This document shows positions 1 through 11,394 of a DNA stretch of 64,000 nucleotides, in pieces. Each line of letters begins with the position of its first letter. The first letter of the stretch is position 1. The notes below the pieces were generated by a model. The model saw only the letters and a list, made by a program, of their open reading frames with translations. It was not told where the DNA came from and made no database searches. The translations under genes and the position numbers were made by a program. Origin of the DNA: Fennellomyces sp. T-0311 (lineage: Eukaryota; Mucoromycota; Mucoromycetes; Mucorales; Lichtheimiaceae); assembly GCA_025266875.1 (NCBI GenBank), contig JALLLT010000043.1:186001-250000 (forward strand), in the 5' to 3' direction.

Positions 1-165
1 TACTTGACTAAATCTTGATGAAACTGATCATCAGCCTCCAGAATGGGCTCCAGGATATAAATCACTTGTCGACAGTCTCGTTCGAATCCATAGGCCTCCG
101 GAATAATGGGTCTCCATTCATTACTGGCTTCTTTCAGCTGCGTGATTATATCATTGTAACCGAAG
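1..165 (-). pseudogene. Fragment of the 439/477-residue family, cut by the window edge
   Basis: The reverse complement matches the 5' part of the intact gene at 36280-37599. Readable residues include FGYNDII, then a shared block with PIIPEAYGFERDCRQ and ILEPILEADDQFHQDLVK. Relative to that gene there is an in-frame 21-nt deletion after the LKE codons. The true start is lost because the homology breaks at about 165 and joins a different repeat. Whether the copy continues leftwards is unknown because the window ends. Function of the family is unknown. Confidence 0.75.
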
Positions 166-171
166 CGGGAG

Positions 172-805
172 CCGCATTATTTTTTTTTCTTTTCTAGTGC
201 TGCGAGCCTTCCTTTTGACCTTTCGCTCCTTCTTCTTCAGATCCGGTCTCATCTACCTTTTTGGGATTGCTCCTGTTGGCATCTCGTTATTACCCGCCCG
301 CTTATGAAGGATTCTTGTTTTGACACTTTGTGCTGTTCGCACGATTATATTCTGAAGTTCATATTCATGCGGGTCATGAATCAGATCCATACGGTGGTTG
401 GATGCAAAGCAATCTATTCTACTTACTTTAGTCTGCAAAACCTCCTCAACGATGGCTGGCAATTGGCCGAGTTGCGAATGTTTTGTGATCAAATCGGCAT
501 CCTGCAATTCAAGCAACTCGTAGATACTGTTATGGGAAAGTTTCATTTGGTACGTTCGTACACATGGTTTTTTTTTACGGAAAAAATGAGCATAGATCGA
601 TAAACGGATCCACCCAGTCTATGAAATTTACCTTCGACATGAATACCGCAAACAGCAGGATCTGAAACATGGGCTTTGACAAGCACATCCAACATAATTT
701 TAAGCTCGCAAGCAGGTTGAACGTCCGGTTCTGCACTTTTACCGAGTACATAAAGTCAGGCAAAAGCCTGTCCCCGCTCGAACCGTTGATTTCGGCGGCA
801 TCGGT
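172..805 (-). pseudogene. 3' fragment of the EVKPP repeat family, rearranged
   Basis: Near-identical to the last exons of the fuller copy at 16684-19005. Bases 253-546 carry the KLSHNSIYELLELQDADLI segment and the basic tail. Bases 575-800 carry the MYSVKVQNRTFNLLA segment. The part encoding the EVKPPKKTGHDLEKLG stretch is deleted, so the frame runs out into SLKLCWMCL. It is sandwiched between a fragment of the 439-residue family and an F-box fragment, so this is a dead copy at a rearrangement junction. Confidence 0.7.
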
Positions 806-810
806 ACTTG

Positions 811-1403
811 TATGTTCTCGTCACTCGTGTACAATTTAAGATCCTGTACGTTGTTGGCAACCAAGGGCAGTACGAGGGTGGCTGGCGAGGTGAAAGGTGT
901 CTATCAATGATTGCTGTTCTCCACAGCTCAGGGCATTGTTGTAATAGAATATATCGCCAGCGTTTCGAAACAGTCGTGCAGTTGATCAGCACCATGTCCT
1001 TCTCCAATCGAACGAAGATATTGACCACGATTTCAGCAGGTAACTTTTCCATAAAGTCAATCCTTGGGCCAAGTATTTTTTTTATCATGGCCAGTCGGTC
1101 GTATAGCAGTGCTTGTTCGGTGGGTGGCACAGAACGCAATCCGGACTTGAGAATTTCCATGGCTGTGAGCACTGCCCCTTGCATAACATAGATATCACAT
1201 GCGGTGACATAGTCTGCTGCCGATGTCGGATGGTTTTCGATCGCATACATCGGGTCCTGTATGGCGCTTTTTTGCTCTTCGTCAAGGATATTAGTATGCA
1301 TATTATACATAGGAGCACTGCTAGTACCAATACTTGTCGATTGTGCCATTGCGCCATTGTCGTTTGATTCAGCATTGGTGCATTGTCTAACACTCTCGCT
1401 CAT
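811..1403 (-). pseudogene. Truncated duplicate of the F-box gene at 33-35 kb
   Basis: The reading frame starting MSESVRQCTNAESNDNG is nearly identical to the N-terminal part of the F-box/LRR gene at 33094-35075. It keeps the TPR-like segment and most of the F-box (EKLPAEIVVNIFVRL). A one-base deletion near 899, relative to the partner copy, shifts the frame after WRTAII. Homology to the partner stops at 811, so the whole LRR part is missing. Just upstream of its start, the copy also has a stop in the frame that is open in the partner. It is a segmental-duplication remnant and not expected to make a functional protein. Confidence 0.85.
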
Positions 1404-2475
1404 CTCGCTAATGACCGTGCCAATTGTTTTTCGGAGGAATCACCGATCAGTTTGTTGATGCTTCTCGTAATGGCTACTTTTAGTCATTGCTCGTGGAACG
1501 AGTAAAAACAGATTTCAAGCCAACTGTGAAATTATTACGTAAACGCACAGGTGCCTCGGGTGGTACTCTACAAAATCCTTGTTCACAAACGAAGGCATAT
1601 ATTGTATAGCAAACATGGTACTATATCGATGTAAAGTTGGAGCACGTACCATGTATATTGCTACAGTGAGCTTCTGCATCCATTGACATCGGACTCATAA
1701 ATTAGTTTGTAAGAGCTTGATTCCCAAGCAAGTGACAAATCCGTGGTCATAATGAATTGTACACTGTGCTGCACATTTGTCCTTCTGACCCAAGTTGTTG
1801 GATTTGGATGAAATGATTGATGCACGATGATCGTAACGTCCAAAATGTTTTCTTTGAGGACGCACGGCCGATAATCGTCTTTTATAAGTATCGTACTCCT
1901 CTATTTGCTTCTCCTATGTATAACCCGATTATCATCCTCTTACAATCCTACGCATCCTATCCTCGTACACTTTGTGCTCCCAACACCTGCAAAGCCTCAT
2001 CTATAATTTATGGGATATCCTGTGGCAAATACGGCGCTTTGTTTACCTTGCTCACACATTCAGCGCACAATAGAAAGAGTGTCAATAAGATTGTCAAATT
2101 TATTACACAATGATATCAAGATTAGTACAAAATAAAATAAACGCTCTGCATTCCTTGACTACATCACGTTTTGGTGCGACTACCGTTTCAGTGGCCCCAC
2201 TGAGAGCAACCCTTTCCCACATACTTCGGCTTCACTACCAACGCGACAGTCTTGGCGCATTTGTTTATTGAATGACCGTGCATAAGAGTGGTATCGGGAT
2301 GACGCCTCTTTTAGATAATTAGATAGGCATCATAAGGTACACTTGTTCAAATTGTCCATATACACAAGTGACTTGAGTCCATTTTTTCTTCGGATCCGAT
2401 CCAATCGGCTTTGTCAACGATCGCCGTCGTTTAATGTAGCACAAGTGGTAGTGGTATACGGGAAGCAAGCATTTA
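1404..2475. repeat. Segmental duplication of the F-box upstream region
   Basis: Collinear with 35076-36160, with scattered substitutions and small indels. It contains no convincing gene. The partner region separates the divergent F-box gene and the 439-residue gene, so this is a copied intergenic region. Short reading frames occur in both copies (for example 1817-2113 and 35498-35797), but nothing else supports them as coding. Confidence 0.8.
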
Positions 2476-3548
2476 GTTCAAAAGTTATAATTTATTTTTG
2501 AGAAGTAATAGACCAGCTCCTAAAGGTATTAGGTCTCTCCTTTGCGGTTCGAAGGTGTCGTTAAATTTGTACAAAAGGATGAGTAAATCCATGCTTAAAA
2601 AAAACCATATTGGTGAACGAAAAAAAAAAGCAGACCAGTGTAGCCCAAGATGGTAGATAGCGGGGTGGCACTGTCATATTGTAAGTAGACCCTTACAAAA
2701 CCAAACATATCATATGTGGTTTCATTGGGAGGAATCTGTCGAATTTTGGATGGACCGTCCGGTGCTTGATTTGCTACTTTCTTCGTTATCCGCAGTCGGG
2801 TGGGTCAGGTTGTCAATCCTGTGTAGAACTCGGAGTAGTGCTGGCCAAGTGTGCTTCCATTTACCACGGGTGAGACCGACATCTGAACGCGGAAGGCAAT
2901 TCAGTATATAGTCTATCGGGTGGACATCAGGATCGAGCTCAGGAATGGCGCCAAAAGCTTCCAGCAATTCTTGCATTTGTGACTCTACAAGCGGGCAGGA
3001 TGTGTAATGTCCTCTTTTGGCCTTTCCTTGTCCACAGTGGCAGTCTGGTGGGTTGTACGTTGGCGGAAGCCAATGTAGTCTCCAGTTGACGAGCCGGTGT
3101 CGATCATTTGTCGACGCTTCGAGGTATAAAATTGGATCAATCATACGCATCTGTCGTAGACAGCGTACTGATACAGATGCTTTGCCTCTTGACTTGAGCT
3201 CGTCACCTCGCAGGCTGTCGATCGCTGCCTGGACCGGATCTTTTGGCGGTGATACCTCACTTTGTATCTTTTTGAGCCTTTGGCTGATAGAGTTGGTTGC
3301 TGTTAGCCGCCGCCACTGTTGGTCGCAGGATTTTTTCCCATTTGATAGTAGCGCACGTTCTACTGTCCGAGCCATAGTTGATGTTGGCAATGATTGCAGG
3401 CGCATAGTAAACTTTAGTTGGAGAGTACGAGTGCGGATCTGCATTGATGATAAATCCGCCATCACCATCGGAACAGTTGTTGGGGAGTACGTTTGCTTGT
3501 TGCGATTACGTGTCATCTTGATACACCCAGTCTGGAAGCAAGCATTTA
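2476..3548 (-). mobile_element. 5'-truncated LINE-type retrotransposon insertion
   Basis: A minus-strand frame (2722 to about 3533) ends with a Cys/His motif, C-H-C-G followed by H-Y-T-S-C, typical of the C-terminal tail of LINE reverse-transcriptase proteins. No reverse-transcriptase core is present, so the copy is 5'-truncated. The insertion is bracketed by a 15-bp direct repeat, GGAAGCAAGCATTTA, at 2461-2475 and 3534-3548. The duplicated segment at 36137-36222 shows the uninterrupted (empty) site. No poly(A) tail is visible at the 3' end (2476 side), as in LINEs that end in other sequences. The family name cannot be set without a search. Confidence 0.75.
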
Positions 3549-3802
3549 TTTTGGGTTTGGGCGCTTTTCGGCCATGATATTGTTGTTTAGGGAATATCAT
3601 TGAGCCTACTGTGAGGGTCATGACCCAAGTCAGCCGCTTGGTGGTGACCCAATTCCAATACTCTGAAACAATATTCTGAACGACCATTTGTGAGTTCATT
3701 TGTGCGTGCGGCTCTGCAAGCCTATTTGTTTCTTGTTTCTTGTTCCTGTCAAACTTTGTCAAACTTCTTTTTCACTCTATTACTATCACTCACTGATATC
3801 AG
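3549..3802. other. Resumed duplicated segment, then Crypton leader
   Basis: Bases 3549-3590 match 36162-36222, which resumes the duplication after the LINE. From about 3600 the sequence differs. Bases 3720-3800 are pyrimidine-rich and immediately precede the Crypton ATG at 3803, so they look like its 5' leader. No other gene is seen. Confidence 0.5.
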
Positions 3803-4339
3803 AATGACACGAGGAAATGGTCATGGTCGCAACCTTGCCGCTGCCCCCAGGGAAGTGGTGTGGACAGTAGCAGTTGTGGCGTACCATTGCCTGGCTTTCC
3901 TCTTCCCTTCTTCAACAAAACCAAACGTATTTCCAACTGCAGTACTTCAATCAACAAGCAAGCTATGCTGATGATGCTGTAAGGTCTAGTCAACAAACCT
4001 TCGAAAAGGGCAAGGCAGCAAGAGCCGTAAACGCAAACAAGTCATATACGCTAAAATAAGAAGAATTCCTGCGATGGTGTACCCGCCGCTGTCCCCCAGA
4101 CCATACCAACCAAGTTGTCCATTATGTAAAAGTTCATCTTTTCCTGGTCGAAGAGGTATAGTTTTCTGTTTACCATCTTTGTGTAGAATAGAGTTACTTA
4201 CATGCCTAATACGTTGTTTTGCGTGAAAAGCGAAAGCCTGGAAAAAAGAATGTTTCGCCTGCCAGTGCCACTGTGATTTCGTTGCCCCCTTTTCCCACAT
4301 CATCATCATCCTCTGCTGCTCCCCCACCATGGCACATTT

Positions 4340-4552
4340 TATCATGAAAGTTTGTGGATGTTCGTGAAACTGGATAGCTAATTCTTGGTAAATCATGAGA
4401 GATAATATAAATTCATGAAAAATACAATCATTCAGATCCATTAATACAAAATTCATGAAACTGTATGACTAAAATTCATGAGTTTGCGTGAGGTTGAATG
4501 AGTATCTGTAATGTCATGAAACTGCATGGTACCTCCGTAATGTTCATGATAT
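4340..4552. repeat. CACTA subterminal repeats, left end
   Basis: Eight variants of TTCATGAA/TCATGAAACT occur in about 200 bp, at roughly 4343, 4370, 4393, 4412, 4449, 4473, 4511 and 4541. Clustered short subterminal repeats are the usual binding sites for CACTA-encoded proteins. That role is inferred here. Confidence 0.65.
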
Positions 4553-4625
4553 ATATACCAGTAGTGCCTTTAGTATAGCGGCGTAAAATGAACCGCTTTA
4601 TTATATCTTGAAATAATACCATGTT

Positions 4626-7600
4626 TCAAATTTTGCCTGTGTCGCCTAATGCAATCGATCCTGGTACCATGCCCGCAGCTACATAGTACTTTCTGTTCTT
4701 GTGCTGATATGATTCGATATATCCGCATGTATCCACGATAGTGGCGACGTCAAAGACCATTAACTTTTTCCCATGGTTGTTATAAGCTTCGGATCCGTAG
4801 CAAATCTTTGCCTCATTTTGCTCAACAGTTGTATACACGCGCACCAAACAAAGTATTCGTGTTTGATCTAGGATAGCAACTATAAGTCCATGGTGTAATA
4901 AGATATTTGCTTCTTTATAAACGATATACTAACCGCGAAACGTATGTGCGAAATACATAAGTACCTCGCCGAAGAACGTCCCGAAGCCCTCACGGTCTCT
5001 GGTCCATGACCGTCTTGCATCCGTATCGTACGAAACCCATAACTGAACGAAATCTGCAGGCCTCTTTTTTGACTTTGGTTCGTACAGTTTTGAGTCAAAT
5101 ACATTTCCGCAATTGTGTAACTGGGTACCGACAACGATGTCTGGGGAAATTTCTGGTAGCCTTTGGTTGGTAGGCGAGACTTCTTTAACGAACATTAGAT
5201 AACGGTTCCAGTACTTGCGTAAATGAAGCTTGAGATTCCATGTAGAGTAATCGTCGACGCTTGGGTTTGGGTTAAGGATATTCCATAACTGCGGCTCGGT
5301 ACTGCTATTTCCAATTTGATGAAATGATGTATCACCATTGTTCTTTGCTTCTTCTGCCGTTCGAATATTTGATCGCTGGTAATCGCGACAGGCTGCTATA
5401 CGATGCATCTCATTGGCAGCATTGGTACCAGGTTCTTGTTTACTCTTTGTTCGGCCGCTGATCATTCCTACAGTTCTCTCCATTGAACGTGCGCTGTAAG
5501 ATCGTAATGGACCAAGTGCTCGGATAACGTTTGCCAAGTGCCGCAGATGATGAAATGTGATGGTATACAAGTTTTTGTTGATGTGATTAAGGAAGAACGT
5601 ATGCCAATCATCTACGCAACTTCAATAATAGTTATTTCACCCCTAATAATGGTTACATCATTGATATTTATGGTAGCTTACTCTTCAATAGCGTTAATGT
5701 CATCATCATCTATCTCCCACTGAAGCGCTAAGCTACATGCAGTGATCAGACAAATGAACGCCTCAACACCGTTGGTAGAACAATCATTGCTTTTTACAAA
5801 AGACTCCAAAAGCAAAGTTGGACCAATGTACAAAAGCATATCAATCCAGTCAATTGATCGAGCATGCTTTGGACGAGTAAACACATCTATATCCAGTTTA
5901 CATATCCATGATGATTAGCTTAACATCCTATGCAGATATCCTTAATATAACTTACCAACAAGCTTTCCTTCAAAACTCGCTGGTAGCGTATGTGCTGATT
6001 TGCTTATTGCCTTACTAATCCCACCCCTCGTTGCTGAAGTGAGCTCAAACGGTGTACCACTACCAGGTGCAGTCATTCCCCAAATCTGAGGAGCTAAATT
6101 TCCACCAAACAGGTGCATTTCATCAAGTCCGAAGAAGTAAGGGGCGTGGAATGTGTGCATTTCAGCAAGCGGTGTAGGGCCACGAATACCGGGGACCTTT
6201 GTTTGGGCAACCATAACAAGAATTAGCTTCAATTACTCAATATAATAATATTCAATATGTGACTTACACGTGTTTCACTTGTAAAATGAGACTCTTCTCG
6301 CTCGGCATCATCTGCAATGCTTCCCGGGAAATATCGACCATGACCAGAACCGCCAGGGCTCAGTAGACGAACACTTGTAATGATGCATATACGACATCCG
6401 TTGATTGCTTGATGGCCTTCGTGGTTGCATAAAAGTGCTGATCCAGGAGTGTCGCCAGTCGCAACCAATAAGTGAGCTTTAGCGTTGATAGTCTCTCCAT
6501 CAGTTCCTGTCACCGAAAATCCCTTTTCTTGCAGAACCTTCAATTCTTGAACAAGAGGTTCGAGAAGAGAGAATACGTTTTGCTTCTTCGTTGATAATGG
6601 CAAAACAGCAACTTGGAGCATATTGGCTTCTAGATATCTATGGCCGCCGTTTAGGTAAGCAAATGCTTCCTTACCCGCCAGTAAGCGTCCTTACAAACCT
6701 TTCTGTTGGTGGGAAATTCATTACGACGACATGAACCAGCGTAAGGGATATCGATGTTCTCTTGAAAGGCTTGAAACCATCGACAAAAAGGGCTAAAGCG
6801 AGGTCGTACGGGCCAGTAAAAAGATCCTTCTGATTGTGCCACGCGCTTCCATCAAATATATCCTTCATGGGAGAACCATCGTCACGCACGGATAGCTCAG
6901 ATAGTCTTAGCAGTTTGTTACGTGTCTCCGGTCGTGCCAATATCAACGCAAGTTAATCTTGCAGAGGTAGAAATATTGTAGAAGATAGGGCTTTCTGCTT
7001 GCCTCTGCGATCTGGTGAGCCAAACCTTGGAGCGTTACACTCGTCACAACTCTCCGTCTGAGTATCCATGAAGAGCATACAACCTTCTGGGCATAGATCA
7101 TACGGTTTAGGGATAACTTGATACGCCTTGAGCATTTTTCGTTCAGCACGTGAGGGTGTCAGAAGTGATAAATGGCCTGTAGCGCTATCAGTTATGATTT
7201 TGCTCTGTCATTACGAAATCGAAATTTACTTACCCACGTTATTCTCAGTAACATGATCGTTAAAACAAGCGGTGATCATGCGATGTGCATCTCTTGGTAC
7301 GTTTTTCGACTTGGCAATATTGTACAACTCCAAGCTCTTTTCTATTGAGGACGGCAGAGGTTGTACTCGTTTTGAAAAATCAAAATGCTTTGGTCCTTTC
7401 GATATGTCGTTCGTGACTGTACTCCGTAAAGGAGTAGTGCTGTCCACTTCATCCTCGCTGTAGTCGCTAGCTTCATCATGGCTTCCGTCTTGATAGAAGC
7501 TTGTAATGCCACTACTTCTGTCTGAGTCATTAGAGATAGCTTCATCAAGTACAGACTCGAACACACTGTCTTGGTATTGGCTTTGAGCCTCAGGAGGAAT

Positions 7601-7915
7601 ATCTTCATTCTCATCGAGGCTTCTTGTCTCGGGTACAAAGTCTTCGCCTCCAATGTCCCAGTCGCCATTGTCAAACTCTGTTGCTGAACGATGGTATAGG
7701 TGGAAATCTTGATCCATGTCTGTATGGCCTTCGTGATCAGCTGGATCTGCTGTGTTTGCTTCATTGCCTTCTGAGTACGACGATTCATGTTCATTGAGCG
7801 GTGGAGGCTGTCGACTAGCTAAGAACGCTCCTCGGAATGCCGCAAAGCACGCGTCTACATGTTCCTCAAGCTCATGATTATAAACGAAATTGTGACAAAT
7901 GAAGCATTCACGCAT
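4626..7915 (-). pseudogene. Tnp2-type CACTA transposase (Transposase_21 family), one internal stop
   Basis: Exons on the minus strand assemble into a Tnp2-like DDE transposase. Exon 1 (7915-7230) starts MRECFICHNF with a possible zinc-binding start and an acidic region. The second (7184-6699) has CPEGCMLF...CDECNAPRF and the FVDGFKPFK motif. The third (from 6637) has AHLLVATGDTPG and a GHQAINGCRIC zinc-like motif. Then come DEMHLFGGN, a RSIDWIDMLLYIGP segment, a HHLRHLANVI...GPLRSYS segment, and a last exon ending at 4626. Most junctions are plausible short introns; the one between about 6270 and 6200 is not resolved. A TAA at 6953-6955 lies in frame between LPLQD and LALILARPE. The copy is therefore probably inactive unless that codon is read through or spliced out. 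Confidence 0.8.
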
Positions 7916-8032
7916 TGTTCAAGTACTTGGTGTGGCGAAAAATGTCAAATTCATGCGGGATAAAATTTTAACCAACTTCGTGCTCTTCCCTTCTCTCTCT
8001 TCCTCCTCATTTTTTTTTATTCTGTTTTAAAC
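7916..8032. promoter_or_regulatory. Shared upstream region of the two divergent CACTA genes
   Basis: Only 117 bp separate the two start codons. The stretch before 8033 is pyrimidine-rich (TTCTCTCTCTTCC then a T run), like leaders elsewhere in this window. It probably drives both genes; no defined box was identified. Confidence 0.4.
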
Positions 8033-9451
8033 ATGTCTCAAGAACAAGTGTCACAATTAACACACGAGATGCAGCAGCTCCATGAGAAGATTGACCTAAT
8101 GAGAGAGGAACAACACGAACTACGCCGTGCCGTTGACAATCGCAATCATAGCACAGGATCTGCTGAGCCAACTGCTCCAGGTGCTTCTCGCTCCGATCCG
8201 CCCATGGCCCCTGCAACCGTGATACCAGCCCCGGAACCGCGAATCGTTAACGGCAAGCAGCAAAACAAGCCAAATGACGAGGACCTTAAGCGATTGCTCA
8301 TCAACCCTGATAACACTCTTCCTGCCCATCAGGTGAAGTCAGCTTTCGGTTCAATCAGAAAATTCAGAGCTCGTACCGTCAAAACGATTCGTGAGCAATT
8401 ACGAGGCACGGAGTACGAGACAAGTACCTGGAGCGACATTCCGTGGAGTCGCATACGAGATGAAGTTAGCGTTTTCGAACATCTGGTAGAAGATCAAACA
8501 GGCATCCCCATTCGAAGCTGTGAAGGCAATTGGGCATCCATGCATTGGTTAGGTATGTCATGGAATAACAAGTCCGGTTATCGACGCAGAACTGCTGAGA
8601 GACGAGCGAACGAACGGTACTACTTTTATTATTGTGCTATGTAAGTGACAAGTTGGCAGTATTCATGCGAATGTTAGTCCTACAACGCCGGAGCCTGTGC
8701 CACGCGCTCTACCTGCGGAGGAATCTTCGTCTTCAAGCGAGTAAGCGTGTAGATTGAGAATGGGTGGATAGTACCATACCAAAGAGTGGTGTTGCTAAAA
8801 GCTATATCTAGCACTATGAGGTATGGCTCGAGATTGACGAGGTAAAAGTACTGACGGTGGATGCATGAGAGGTTTTGGAGCAAAAGTATGCCGTGGCTAA
8901 TAATTATGTGTATAGCGCTACCCAAGACGAACGCTCCTCGAGGTAAATGTGGGTTTGAAACAGGTCCAGGGTGAAGTAACTTACGATTGTATATTGCAGC
9001 ACAAGCTATATGTCGGAAACGCCAAGGTAAGAAGCTAGGTTGAGGATGGATGGATGTGGCTAATAGTTGTATATGATAGTTCGAGCCATCGCGATGAATC
9101 GTCGAGGTACGTAGTGATTTGGACTGGATTGGTTCAATATTGTGAAAAGAGAAAGTGTAATATATACTCAATAGATATACAGAAAACGAGTCGGATTATG
9201 CGGATCAACGGTAATAAGCTCGGCCAATGTTGATTATCCACTGCTTATTAACAATTCTCATACGTAGTTCTCAAAGTACCAATTCTCGTGGAAAACGACA
9301 AAGGTAACAACGTATTTCAGTGTTTCTCCAAGATACTCATAGTAATTGTTTTAGAGTTATCAAGCAACGTAACGCACGAAATGCCCAGAACACAGGACCA
9401 GCACGACGATCGGAGCGGATCCGGAGACCATCCACAAGACACGATGACTGA
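8033..9451 (+). CDS. CACTA accessory protein with micro-exon tail
   Basis: The first exon (8033-8640) encodes a coiled-coil start (SQLTHEMQQLHEKIDLMREE), a Pro/Ala linker, and a globular part. Eight further exons follow by GT-AG logic: 8678-8740, 8812-8820, 8916-8942, 9000-9026, 9080-9106, 9175-9210, 9268-9303, 9355-9451. Every junction is phase 2 and the frame stays open, giving 309 residues. The tail is rich in Ser, Glu and Arg and ends basic (RRSERIRRPSTRHDD). Internal exon lengths (63, 9, 27, 27, 27, 36, 36) are all multiples of nine. The first intron (37 nt) is unusually short. The position suggests a TnpA-like DNA-binding partner of the transposase; that is inference, and I do not recognise the domain. 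Confidence 0.7.
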
Positions 9452-9654
9452 AGGAACAAGCAAAGAAACATGCCATGGCACCAAATGGTACTTCAAAGCG
9501 AAATAAAATCGCGGGCTGCGTGGGATATGGGTTAAGTATAAGAGGTAGAACATGGGAGATGGATGTAGAAGATGGGATATAGAATATGGATATGAGAGAT
9601 GGGTGATGGGACACTATATAATTGGACTATATAATACCCTTAAATTAGAATGAG

Positions 9655-9800
9655 TCTGCATGAAATCGCATGCCTTCTAATGCCATAAAACTGCCTGGGA
9701 ATTCATGAACATATGTGATTTATGATTTCTCGTGAAGTGAAGCTTTTCATGCACATTCATTCAAATAATAAATCATGAACTTTCATACGGTCTCATCCAT
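9655..9800. repeat. CACTA subterminal repeats, right end
   Basis: Motifs such as GCATGAAATCGCATG, ATTCATGAAC, TTTCATGCAC and AATCATGAAC recur here, matching the left-end cluster in inverted or direct orientation. They lie between the accessory gene and the 11-bp terminus at 9816-9826. Confidence 0.6.
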
Positions 9801-11363
9801 ATCTACTACTGCTTTGTGCCATGGTGCCCTGGCCAATACTACCACTACCATGTTTGCTGCTGCCGCCGACGCCGTCTTGTATGCCTGTCAATGAAGAAAA
9901 AAGAGTTGGTCTAGCCACCGTTCTTGCTTACATCAACTCTCTTGTCGACCCTTATACAACGCAAACCGAGAAAGGCGGCTGCTTTTCCCGACCTCATCAC
10001 CGTGGACCCTATGTTCAAGCTTTGGTGAGGAAGCTAAAATACCAAGAAAGCACTTTGAAGCGTGAGTGATATGATAATAGAGGCGCGGGCACGATTGCAG
10101 ATGATGCACAACAACCGAGGAGATGAAGGTTATGGTTGACTACTTTTTGGCAAAAACACGGCGGAAGGATTACGAAACTGCACCTCGTTTTTGCTCGCTC
10201 ATTACGGTTTGCTACGTGGCGAAAGCGTTCCAAAGATGGAGTTTGCCGATTTACAGACCATGTTGCTGGAGAACGAAGGTGTCACCGAGTGCCATGCATT
10301 GATTATGGTTCTGTTGCAAGGAAAAACCAACCAGGAGGGCCGTGTCGAATTTGCTGCTTGTCTCAGAAATGCCAAGGTTCAGAATTGTCCACAGATAATC
10401 CTTTCAACAGGTCTCTTTTGTCAGTGGCATGTACGTGGCAAGCAGTTTACAAATTTAAATATAAACAAGGATTGGTACCGGCTTAAACTCATCAAATCCT
10501 TGGGCAATGACAACACCACAGAGTTATCGCATCCAGCACACTTAGCAGCAATTAGTGCAGCATTCAAGGAGGTCGGCTTGCACTCGAAGGCGAAAACACA
10601 CGTAATGCGTGGGTCAGGGGCACAGATGGCAGAAGTTTTGGGCACTAGTGAAGCAGCAATCCAACGTTTGGCCAGTGGAACAGCAGCGCATTGTCGAAGA
10701 AGTACTTAACCAATATCTCAAGAGAAGCATTACGAACACTCGCAGTTTTACTCGCGAAGCAGGCCAATATTACCTACTACGTGCGACTGTCACTCCTTCT
10801 ATTGAACTTTGTCGGAAGGTGTACCTGTGGGTCGATACTTGGCGCCAGCGCTTAGACAGTGGAAATGTGGAATAATCGTCGCTTGCAGTGGATGGGTTTT
10901 TAAAGTTGCTAGAGCAACTTCGGTTGTGTTTCTGTAGGACTCTGTCCTTATGAAGAAGCAATACCCACACCATTTTGTTTGAAAAGATCCACTTTTCCAA
11001 GACGACCTGTACTTGCAGTTCGAAAGGTACGTGGCGAATAGCTTTAATTACTATAATTAACTTACTGTATCAACTATTGCTAGTGATGTAAATGATGCTT
11101 TGGACGTGGAAGTTGAACCAAGTTAATTGTTGCTACAGAGGGCTGTACCGATCATCGGGAGCAGACCTGGAGTTCTACAACAGCAAATTGCTCTACGATT
11201 TTAAAAGCAAAATGAGTTCATCAACTCTCTTGCCGGTCTTCTTACTTCTCTCCAACCTCTTGCTCAACTCGGTCAACAATCGTACGACATCCAAAATGCT
11301 ATCGAACAATGGCAAGATCTTGTGTGCGGTCGTACTTTATTGAGCTTTTCGCTCAACATCAAT

Positions 11364-11394
<31 letters not shown>

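Larger units (their letters stand above)
4325..9826. mobile_element. CACTA (EnSpm-type) transposon nested in the Crypton
   Basis: The ends are an 11-bp inverted repeat, CACCATGGCAC at 4325-4335 and its complement at 9816-9826. They are flanked by CCC on both sides (4322-4324 and 9827-9829), a 3-bp target duplication as CACTA elements make. Removing 4325-9829 restores an open Crypton frame, SSAAPLANTTTTMFAAAADA. Both subterminal regions are rich in TCATGAA-type motifs. Inside are a minus-strand Tnp2-like transposase (4626-7915) and a plus-strand accessory gene (8033-9451), divergently arranged. The length is 5,502 bp. The internal stop in the transposase suggests the copy is not autonomous now. 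Confidence 0.88.

Noticed and set aside
3017..3577. 186-residue plus-strand frame in the LINE
   Set aside because: Antisense to the LINE C-terminal Cys/His frame and flanked by the target duplications; not a separate gene.
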